From: an uncultured Alistipes sp.
GTDB taxonomy: Bacteria > Bacteroidota > Bacteroidia > Bacteroidales > Rikenellaceae
Assembly (NCBI GenBank): GCA_900550925.1
Contig: URTU01000005.1
Location: forward strand, 1-48,436
Direction: 5' to 3'
DNA: 48,436 nucleotides
The notes under the pieces were generated by a model, which did not search any database, was not told where the DNA came from, and was given only the letters and a program-made list of their open reading frames with translations. A program made the position numbers and the translations under genes. Positions 41,766 to 48,436 of this stretch are shown piece after piece. How positions within the stretch are numbered: position 1 is the first letter of the stretch; every line of letters starts with the position of its first letter.

Positions 41766-43997
41766 ATGAATCCAATTTACACCGTTATCCTTGTCATATT
41801 GGGGATTCTGGCCGTGTCGGGATTGTTTGTGGGCGTGATGAACGATGCCGCAAACTTCCTCAATTCGGCTATCGGCTCGAAGGCCGCCCCAAAACGTTTC
41901 ATAATGGCTGTGGCCTCGTGCGGCATCATCGTGGGCGCCGTGACCTCCAGCGGTATGATGGAGGTGGCCCGAAGCGCAATGTTCGATCCGGCCCAGTTCA
42001 CGTTCCACGAGATCATGATGCTCTATCTGGCTGTAATGCTGGCCAATATCATCCTGCTCGACCTGTTCAATACCCTCGGCCTGCCAACTTCGACAACCGT
42101 GGCTTTGGTATTCTGCCTGCTGGGGTCGGCCGTCGCAATATCGACATACAAGATCGCCTCGACAGCGGGCGTCACGATGAGCGACCTGGGGCAATTCATC
42201 AATGCCTCGCGGGCGCTGGCCATCATCTCGGCAATCTTGCTCTCGGTGGTGCTGGCATTCTGTTGCGGTACGGTGGTGATGTATGTCTCGCGGCTCATAT
42301 TTACGTTCTATTACAGCAAGATTTTCAACCGCTTCGGGGCCCTGTGGTGCGGAATTTCGTTTACGGCGATCATCTACTTCGCACTGTTCAAGGGGCTGCA
42401 GAATACCCTGGGGCATACGGCGCTGATGAGATACATCGCCGACAATACGGCCATGTCGCTGTTTTTTATCTGGGTTGTCAGCAGTGCGGTTCTCTTCGTG
42501 CTGCAGCGCTTCAAGGTCAACATACTTAAGGTGACGATTCTGGCCGGAACCTTTTCGCTGGCCCTGGCCTTTGCCGGCAACGACCTGGTGAATTTCGTGG
42601 GCGTTCCGGTGGCCGGATACGATTCGTACAGGATGGCATTCGCCTCGGGCGACATGAACATGACCATGGAGGGGCTCAAATCGGATGTCCCGGCCAATGT
42701 CTACTTGCTGTTGGGGGCCGGAATCATCATGATCATCACGCTGTGGACTTCGAAACGTGCACTGTCGGTAAGCCAGACCGAACTCAGTCTCTCGAATCAG
42801 AATGAAGGTGAAGAACGTTACGGTTCGTCGCTGTTTTCGCGGGCGCTGGTACGGTTTGCCATGAACATCAATGCCGGTTACGAGCGTGTCGTGCCGAAGC
42901 GGGTGAAGAGTTGCATCGAACGGCGCTTCGAACCCCTTGCCGAATCCGAACGCAGCGGTGCTTCGTACGACCTTATACGGGCCACGGTCAACCTTACTAC
43001 GGCCTCGATTCTGATTTCGGTGGCCACGTCACTGAAGCTGCCCCTGTCGACCACATACGTCTGCTTCATGGTCTCGATGGGATCGTCGCTGGCCGACCGT
43101 GCATGGGGCCGCGAAAGTGCCGTATACCGTATTACGGGCGTCATGACGGTCGTTGCCGGCTGGTTCGTGACGGGCCTGGGTGCGGCATTGATATCATATG
43201 TTGTGGGGTTGGTTCTGATCTATGGCGGTACGGTTGCCGTAATTGCCGTTTCGGCGCTGGCGGGCTGGATGCTTGTCCGCAGCAACCTGCGCAAGAACCG
43301 CAAGGCTCGCGAGGAGAGTCTCCAGAACCGGAACGAAACGGCGGAGGAGACCCCTGCCGACATCATTGAGTCATGCAAGCAGGAGGTGTGCGAGACGATG
43401 GAGAAGGTGACACGGATCTATGACCGTACCCTGCTGGCGGTGTTCAAGGAGAACCGCAAGGTATTGCGCGAGATGGTCAGGGAGTCGAACGAGATCTTCT
43501 ACCAGTCGCGCGAACACAAGTACAAGATGTTGCCGACGTTGCAGAAGCTGCAGAGTTGCGATATCGATACGGCCCACTATTACGTTCAGGTAGTGGACTA
43601 CATTTCGGAGGTTGCGAAGGCGCTGATGCACATTACGCGGCCATGTTTCGACCACATCGACAACAACCATGAGGGCATGACCAAGGATCAGATCGAGGAT
43701 CTGATGCACATAAACGACGAGGTTGAGGCGATCTACGGCCAGATCAACCACATGTTGCAGACGAACGATTTCAGTCAGATCGACGTGGTGCTGGAGAAGC
43801 GCGACCACCTGTTCGAGACGATCGCCGAGGTTATCAAGCACCAGTTGCTGCGCATCAAGGATCGGCAGACGAGTACGCGTTCGAGCATGCTGTTCCTGAC
43901 GATTCTGAACGAGACCAAAACAATGGTGCTGCAGTCGCGCAATCTGCTCAAGTCGCAGCGCTATTTTCTGGATCACCAGCCCGACGCGAAGGTCTGA
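41766..43997 (+). CDS. PiT-type inorganic phosphate transporter with C-terminal PhoU-like domain
   Basis: 743 residues. The first about 500 residues are about 12 membrane segments. The PiT repeat motif is seen in GVMNDAANFLNSAIGSKA near the start and its inverted copy in LPLSTTYVCFMVSMGSSLADRAW. The cytoplasmic C-terminal about 200 residues (from about 540) are helical and PhoU/DUF47-like, with EVCETMEKVTRIYDRTL. A fused phosphate-sensing partner is unusual; in many bacteria it is separate. No ABC-type Pst genes are nearby. Substrate could be another oxyanion, but phosphate is most likely. Confidence 0.92.
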   Translation: MNPIYTVILVILGILAVSGLFVGVMNDAANFLNSAIGSKAAPKRFIMAVASCGIIVGAVTSSGMMEVARSAMFDPAQFTFHEIMMLYLAVMLANIILLDLFNTLGLPTSTTVALVFCLLGSAVAISTYKIASTAGVTMSDLGQFINASRALAIISAILLSVVLAFCCGTVVMYVSRLIFTFYYSKIFNRFGALWCGISFTAIIYFALFKGLQNTLGHTALMRYIADNTAMSLFFIWVVSSAVLFVLQRFKVNILKVTILAGTFSLALAFAGNDLVNFVGVPVAGYDSYRMAFASGDMNMTMEGLKSDVPANVYLLLGAGIIMIITLWTSKRALSVSQTELSLSNQNEGEERYGSSLFSRALVRFAMNINAGYERVVPKRVKSCIERRFEPLAESERSGASYDLIRATVNLTTASILISVATSLKLPLSTTYVCFMVSMGSSLADRAWGRESAVYRITGVMTVVAGWFVTGLGAALISYVVGLVLIYGGTVAVIAVSALAGWMLVRSNLRKNRKAREESLQNRNETAEETPADIIESCKQEVCETMEKVTRIYDRTLLAVFKENRKVLREMVRESNEIFYQSREHKYKMLPTLQKLQSCDIDTAHYYVQVVDYISEVAKALMHITRPCFDHIDNNHEGMTKDQIEDLMHINDEVEAIYGQINHMLQTNDFSQIDVVLEKRDHLFETIAEVIKHQLLRIKDRQTSTRSSMLFLTILNETKTMVLQSRNLLKSQRYFLDHQPDAKV

Positions 43998-44030
43998 CCG
44001 GCCGGTGTCCGACGGCATGCCGGAAATTTA

Positions 44031-44082
44031 CTCCCCCCCCCTCACACAAAAAAAAACTCCGACTTGGAATATTGAGGGGGGG
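44031..44082. repeat. Poly-C/poly-G inverted repeat with A-rich loop
   Basis: Nine C (44033-44041) followed by TCACACAAAAAAAAAC, then TGAGGGGGGG (44073-44082), which pairs with CCCCCCCTCA (44035-44044). A T-rich stretch follows, so it may terminate PiT transcription. It matches the recurring intergenic C-run/CA motif. Confidence 0.6.
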
Positions 44083-44089
44083 ATTTTGT

Positions 44090-44097
44090 TATCTTTG
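44090..44097 (+). promoter_or_regulatory. -7 box of the thioredoxin-fold gene promoter
   Basis: TATCTTTG is a full match to TAnnTTTG; the ATG at 44139 follows 41 bases later. Confidence 0.5.
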
Positions 44098-44138
44098 TGC
44101 AGAATTGGACCTGTAATTTAATATTAACGGACACGAAG

Positions 44139-44963
44139 ATGAAAAAACTGTTTTTGATAGTGTGCCTGTGCGCTGTTTGGGGGCTCCGGGCCCAGCAGCC
44201 GTTGACCGAAGAGATGTACCTTCACGAGGATTCGATTCTTTGGAGTTCCTACGAGGCACGGATGAACGAGTTGTACGGACTCATGCAGCAAGCGCCAGAA
44301 AAGAAGGATAGCCTGATGTTGGTTGCCGACAAGGAACTGAATGAAGTGCTGGAGAAGAATTGGAAACTGGCAATACGTTACGCATCGGTGCCGAGCGGGT
44401 TGCAACGGGTGTATATGACGCGTCTCTACATGCCGAAGGATACGTTGGTCCGTGTACTGGCTTCGCTGCCGGCCGAGATGCAGGATTCGTTCTACGGCCG
44501 CTGCATACGCGGGCATATCGAGACCGATCAGATCGAGGAGGGAGACCCTGTTGTCGAGTTCCCGTGCGTGACGATCGACGGCAGTGAGTTCGACTGGTCG
44601 GTGGCCGAAGGGAAGCAGTTGCTGATGCTCTACAGCGGGTTGTCGTGCATGGGCGAGTGGGGCCGTCAGCAGCTGAAAGAGATCTATGAGCAGACTTCGC
44701 GCGATGACCTGTTGGTATTCGTCTATTGGCCGTGCGAGTCGCTGGAGGCGTTGCAGCAGGCCCGCGAGCAGTATGAGTTCGAGTGTGACAACTATTATTT
44801 TGTCTCTGACTTCAAGGGCGATGCGACGCCGATGAAGATAAAGTACGGCACACAGGCCACGCCGACATGTTTCCTTACTGACCGCGACCACACGGTGAAG
44901 GTGAAGTGTATTGGCCTGGATGTTGACCGGATGGAGCCATACCTCGCCCGGACGAAAAAATAA
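44139..44963 (+). CDS. Exported thioredoxin-fold protein lacking CXXC
   Basis: 274 residues from the ATG at 44139. Signal peptide MKKLFLIVCLCAVWGLRA. The N-terminal half is helical; the C-terminal part looks like a TlpA-type thioredoxin domain, with GKQLLMLYSGLSCMGEWGRQ where WCxxC is expected and TQATPTCFLTDRD as the cis-Pro loop. Only one cysteine (SCMGE) remains at the active-site position, so it is not a normal disulfide reductase; a binding role or a mixed-disulfide intermediate is possible. The exported phosphoesterase starts 48 bases later, so they are likely cotranscribed. Confidence 0.83.
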   Translation: MKKLFLIVCLCAVWGLRAQQPLTEEMYLHEDSILWSSYEARMNELYGLMQQAPEKKDSLMLVADKELNEVLEKNWKLAIRYASVPSGLQRVYMTRLYMPKDTLVRVLASLPAEMQDSFYGRCIRGHIETDQIEEGDPVVEFPCVTIDGSEFDWSVAEGKQLLMLYSGLSCMGEWGRQQLKEIYEQTSRDDLLVFVYWPCESLEALQQAREQYEFECDNYYFVSDFKGDATPMKIKYGTQATPTCFLTDRDHTVKVKCIGLDVDRMEPYLARTKK

Positions 44964-45011
44964 CGCCGAGTGCGGCAGTTGCACACCGGTAGTAATGAAA
45001 ATAAAATTGAT

Positions 45012-45869
45012 ATGCAAACTGTTCTGAAACGGATTATCCTTGGGGCTGCACTGTTGTTGGCCCTGCACACGGCGGCTTCGGCCGGCGAACTTGTCATCGT
45101 ACAGATCACCGACCCGCAGATCGGCTTCTATGAGGAGGGCGATCTGGCATGGGAGACCGACCGGATAAACCGTGCGATCGACGCAATCAATGCGTTGAAA
45201 CCCGATTTTGTGGTCTTTACGGGCGACATGGTGCAGAAAACGACCGATTCGACCCAGACGGCGCTTGTCAAGGGGTGCATTGCCCGGCTCGACCCGGGGA
45301 TTGAGGTTCTGTATGTTCCGGGGAACCATGATGCGGTTTGCCGTGACGGGCGTGTCGACATGACGCCCTACCGTGAGCGGTGGGGTGACGACCGGTTCCG
45401 TGTCGAGCGCGACGGGGTGGTGCTGGTGGGTTTCAACAGCGTGCTGCTGAACAACGAGTGCCACGACATGGCAACGATCGACCGGCAGACCGAGTGGCTG
45501 CGTGAAAACCTTGAAGAGGGTGACGGCATGAAGCTGGTCTTCACGCACTATCCCTTCTTCATGACGGATATCGATGACGAGGATGCCTCGACCCACATCA
45601 CCGGAAAGTATCGCCGGACCTATCTCGACATGATGGCCGACAACGGTGTGCGGGCAATCTTCTCGGGGCACCGGCATGCCTGCATATATCGCACCTATCG
45701 CGGTATGGAGCTGGTTACGGCGAGCGCCCTGGGGCGTCCGTTGGGCAAGGCTCCGTCGGGAGTCGAGGTGATTGTTGTCGAGGACGGGGAACTGTCGCAC
45801 CGTTATTGTGCGATCGAGGAGATTCCGCATTCGCGCGAGGAGCTGCGGCAACTGTTGCGGCAGGAATAG
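45012..45869 (+). CDS. Exported metallophosphoesterase
   Basis: 285 residues from the ATG at 45012. Signal peptide (MQTVLKRIILGAALLLALHTAASA). Calcineurin-type metal motifs: VQITDPQIGF, GDMVQK (FTGDM), VPGNHDAVC, FTHYPFF and SGHRHA. The first motif is DPQ rather than DxH, as in the CSTP1/CPPED1-like subgroup. It hydrolyses phosphomonoesters or diesters in the periplasm, substrate unknown. It follows the thioredoxin-fold gene on the same strand. It converges with the TolC gene 11 bases away. Confidence 0.93.
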   Translation: MQTVLKRIILGAALLLALHTAASAGELVIVQITDPQIGFYEEGDLAWETDRINRAIDAINALKPDFVVFTGDMVQKTTDSTQTALVKGCIARLDPGIEVLYVPGNHDAVCRDGRVDMTPYRERWGDDRFRVERDGVVLVGFNSVLLNNECHDMATIDRQTEWLRENLEEGDGMKLVFTHYPFFMTDIDDEDASTHITGKYRRTYLDMMADNGVRAIFSGHRHACIYRTYRGMELVTASALGRPLGKAPSGVEVIVVEDGELSHRYCAIEEIPHSREELRQLLRQE

Positions 45870-45880
45870 CGCGGGGGACG

Positions 45881-47137
45881 TTATTCGGACGAAGTGATGC
45901 GGTTGTAGTCGGCGACGGAGAGATGAAGTCCGAGCGCGGCGGCAATCGCATTTTCATATAGCTGCAGCCATGACAACTGTGCCGACAGTACGTCGAGTAT
46001 CGAGAGCTGCCCTTCGTTGTAGGAGTAGGTGCTCAGCTGGAGATTTTCGCGGGCGGTTTCGAGGCTGCGATATGAGGTTACGGTCTGTTGGAGGCTGTTC
46101 TGTACGGCTGACCAGGCGTCGGCCTCCTCGAGGAAGATCCGGTCGCGCAGCTGTTGCGCCTCGAACTGCCGGATCTCTTTTGCCTGCCGTGCAATCGCTA
46201 CCGTGCGGTTTCGGGCTCCCCAGTGGAAAACAGGAATGTCGAGCGAAATATATGCCATCCCGTCGAGCGTAGTGGCCCATTTGCTGTTCGGTGAACGTGT
46301 CTGCCATGTTCCGGTGGCTCCGAGGTTTATCTGGGGCAGGTATTTGGCCCGGGCCGACCGGATATCCCATGCAGCCTGTTCGGTACGCAGCATGGCGGCC
46401 GTATAGTCGCTGCGGCGGTCGAGAATCTCGGCGTGCCCGATACGTGCCGGCAGTGACACGGCGGTCATGATCGAATCGGCCGGAAGGCTGGCTGTTGAAA
46501 GCGAGTCTCCCATCAATATGTTGAAATTGTGCAGGGCCTTCTGATAGTTCAGCGAGGCCGCCACCAGTCCGTATTCGGCCTCGCCCAGTCGGGCGTCGAT
46601 CATCAGCACGTCGCTTTTCGAAATGTAGCCGTCGGCAAACCGCGCATCGATAACCTGCTTGAGCGAATGTATGATGTCGACATACCGCTGCGCTACCGAA
46701 AATGAACCGATCGAGGCTGCCAGATTCCAGTAGGCGTAGTCGGCGGCATAGATTATCTCGGTGGTTGTGAAATATTCTTCGCAGAGGGCGATGTCGGCAG
46801 CCAGCATGTCGCTGCGATATGCGGCTCTCGCACCTCCGCCGGCATAGATGGTCTGCACGATGGCAGGCTGGAGCGAGAATGCGAATGGCTTTATGCCGTC
46901 GTGTCGGCGCATGTCGGCCGAGAAGATCCCCGAAGCATCGAGTCGCGGCAGCAGCCCTGTCCGGCTCAGGCGTTGCTGCTCCTCGGCCGAGAGGGTCTGT
47001 GCACGGGCTATCCGCAGTGCATGGCTGTATTGTATGACGGCATTCCGGTATTGCTGTACGGAGAGTGTATCCTGCGGGGAGGCCGTGCCGCAGAGAAGCA
47101 AGGCGGTGCAGGTGGCTATGAGCGATCGGATCGACAT
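45881..47137 (-). CDS. TolC-family outer-membrane efflux protein
   Basis: 418 residues. Signal sequence (MSIRSLIATCTALLLCGTA). The two OEP repeats are visible, with long helices such as ARAQTLSAEEQQRL and the second-repeat helix ETARENLQLSTYSYNEGQLS; the barrel strands include TDLGATGTWQTR-like segments. It exports drugs or metabolites through the outer membrane together with the RND pump. It starts 6 bases after the RND stop, on the same strand, so the pump and channel are one operon. The adaptor gene must be outside the window. Confidence 0.93.
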   Translation of the reverse strand: MSIRSLIATCTALLLCGTASPQDTLSVQQYRNAVIQYSHALRIARAQTLSAEEQQRLSRTGLLPRLDASGIFSADMRRHDGIKPFAFSLQPAIVQTIYAGGGARAAYRSDMLAADIALCEEYFTTTEIIYAADYAYWNLAASIGSFSVAQRYVDIIHSLKQVIDARFADGYISKSDVLMIDARLGEAEYGLVAASLNYQKALHNFNILMGDSLSTASLPADSIMTAVSLPARIGHAEILDRRSDYTAAMLRTEQAAWDIRSARAKYLPQINLGATGTWQTRSPNSKWATTLDGMAYISLDIPVFHWGARNRTVAIARQAKEIRQFEAQQLRDRIFLEEADAWSAVQNSLQQTVTSYRSLETARENLQLSTYSYNEGQLSILDVLSAQLSWLQLYENAIAAALGLHLSVADYNRITSSE

Positions 47138-47143
47138 GGTGGT

Positions 47144-48436
47144 TTACTGTTTTTCGGCGGTGATATTGAAAAATAGCGAATAGCATACCGGCAGGAAGAA
47201 TACCGTGAGCAGCGAGGCCATCAGCAGACCTCCCATGATTGTTGCGGCCATGCCTCCGAACATGGCGTCGAACAGGAGTGGCAGCATTCCGAGGATTGTG
47301 GTAATGGAGGCGGCCATGACGGGAACCACGCGCGAACGTGTGGCGCTGACAAGAGCCTGGTATGGTGTCATACCTGCACGGGTGTCGCTGTCGATCTGCA
47401 CGACGAGGACGACGGCATTCTTGATGTTCATGCCGACCAGTCCGAGCAGCCCGAGCAGTGCGAAGAAGTCGAACATGCGTCCGGTGACCAGCAGGCCTCC
47501 CACGACGCCCGTGACGATCAGCGGCAGCATGAGCAGTATGACGACCGGTTTCTTGAAGCTGTCGAACAACAGCAGCAGGACAAGGAATATGAGGGCGAGC
47601 GTCAGCGGCAGGTTGGCGGCGAGGGCGGCATTCGATTCGGCCTGGCTCTCTTCCTCGCCGAAGACACGCATGGTATACCCTTCGGGGAGTTTGATTTCGC
47701 GTTCGATGCGCTGGCGGAGGTCGGTGAAGAGCTCCTTGGTGTTCTGCCCGCGGACGGGGTCGCACTGTGCCTTCATGACGCGTTGCCGGTTGTAGCGCTT
47801 GACAACACCGCAGCGGTAGTCGAAGTCGAACTCCGATACGCACTGTTCGAGCGCGAAGACCCGCCCCGACGGATTGAAAACCGGAAGCACCTGCATGTTG
47901 GTGAGGTTATAGTCGCCTATATTCTCGTCCTTCAGCAGCACCGGCATGAAGCGGTCCTCCTCGCGGTATTCGCCCAGTTTGTAGCCGGAGGAGGCGATGG
48001 TAATCCCCTGCGCCATCTCCCCGCGCGAGATACCTATGCGCGGGCCCTTGATCTGCGAATAGCGCGGCAGCCAGGTCGGGATGCGGTTTCCCCAGCTGTT
48101 GCGGATGTTGTCGGCACGGCCGTCATGTCGCATGATCTCCTCGGCGCGGGTCACAAGCCGTGCCAGTGTGTCGATGTTCTCGCCGAGGAATCCGAATTCG
48201 ATTGCAGCTTCCGTCGCGGGCGACAGCTTGAAAAGCGAGGAGCGTACCCAGACATCGGGGAAATTCTCGACGGCATATTGGTGGAACCGCGCCTCGAGTG
48301 GTGCGGTGGAATCGGCCGAGAAGAGTTCGACGAGGATGTTTCCGAAGTTTGGCTTGGGGCCGAACGACGAACTTGCAAGATAGTATCTCGGTGGCGAGGA
48401 GCCTACGGTTGCCGAGACATGTTTTACGGCGGGCTG
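47144..48436 (-). CDS. RND efflux pump (AcrB-like), C-terminal part; cut by window edge
   Basis: 430 residues are visible; the frame runs to the last base of the window, beginning mid-protein. The visible part has the second large periplasmic loop region followed by the C-terminal membrane block: LTLALIFLVLLLLFDSFKKP, VILLMLPLIVTGVVGG, FALLGLLGLVGMNIKNAVVLV, and the final TM region GGMAATIMGGLLMASLLTV. This is the HAE1/AcrB half-repeat with NIKNAVVLV typical of RND proton pumps. It moves drugs or hydrophobic compounds in a proton-driven way. The TolC channel gene follows 6 bases later. Confidence 0.95.
   Translation of the reverse strand, partial: QPAVKHVSATVGSSPPRYYLASSSFGPKPNFGNILVELFSADSTAPLEARFHQYAVENFPDVWVRSSLFKLSPATEAAIEFGFLGENIDTLARLVTRAEEIMRHDGRADNIRNSWGNRIPTWLPRYSQIKGPRIGISRGEMAQGITIASSGYKLGEYREEDRFMPVLLKDENIGDYNLTNMQVLPVFNPSGRVFALEQCVSEFDFDYRCGVVKRYNRQRVMKAQCDPVRGQNTKELFTDLRQRIEREIKLPEGYTMRVFGEEESQAESNAALAANLPLTLALIFLVLLLLFDSFKKPVVILLMLPLIVTGVVGGLLVTGRMFDFFALLGLLGLVGMNIKNAVVLVVQIDSDTRAGMTPYQALVSATRSRVVPVMAASITTILGMLPLLFDAMFGGMAATIMGGLLMASLLTVFFLPVCYSLFFNITAEKQ

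Noticed and set aside
1..48436. CRISPR array, rRNA genes, complete insertion sequence
   Set aside because: No regularly spaced repeats with spacers, no rRNA-like sequence, and no transposase with terminal repeats were seen.

Overview
The window looks like the chromosome of a fermentative gut Bacteroidales, most likely an Alistipes-type (Rikenellaceae) organism. The genus is my inference. It rests on high GC with strongly Bacteroidetes-like genes, many copies of the Bacteroidetes promoter pattern (TTTG, about 19-21 bases, then TAnnTTTG) in front of genes, abundant lipoproteins and TonB-barrel-like proteins, and pyruvate metabolism by ferredoxin-linked enzymes.

Left end (1-2.9 kb): the end of an integrated mobilizable element, all on the minus strand. 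It holds the first 26 codons of a TetR-type regulator, a coiled-coil membrane protein, a relaxase with a premature in-frame stop near its C-terminus, a MobC-like accessory protein, a nested inverted-repeat region that could be oriT, and the C-terminal remnant of a DnaC/IstB-like ATPase. A small membrane-protein ORF and a tRNA-Pro(GGG) gene mark the return to chromosomal sequence.

3.3-19 kb: ferritin; a minus-strand block with acpP-fabF-rnc-radC and a separately promoted cyclophilin-DUF3127-lipoprotein unit; divergent purN and pepE; NfnAB, the electron-bifurcating transhydrogenase; an iron alcohol dehydrogenase and a flavin reductase-like protein; purT, divergent from the flavoprotein; and a two-gene M16 peptidase unit in which one partner keeps the zinc site and the other lacks it.

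19-30 kb: nifJ (pyruvate:ferredoxin oxidoreductase) behind a structured leader, a META-domain lipoprotein, rpsP-rimM, mnmA, an exported endonuclease/phosphatase-fold protein and ppdK. PFOR, Nfn, PPDK and the alcohol dehydrogenase together form a pyruvate/ferredoxin/NADPH redox hub.

30-48.4 kb: OsmC; a large periplasmic TPR protein with a plugless outer-membrane barrel; glycogen branching enzyme; a POT peptide transporter; two tandem FKBP-like lipoproteins, the second with a striking Tyr/Asn-rich insertion; a PiT phosphate transporter fused to a PhoU-like domain; a thioredoxin-fold protein without CXXC; an exported phosphoesterase; and a TolC/RND efflux pair running off the right edge.

The most unusual items are the tyrosine-rich FKBP insertion, the nifJ leader, the SSB-like tail on the DUF3127 protein and the recurring poly-C/CA intergenic motif. 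I found no CRISPR array, rRNA or complete insertion sequence.
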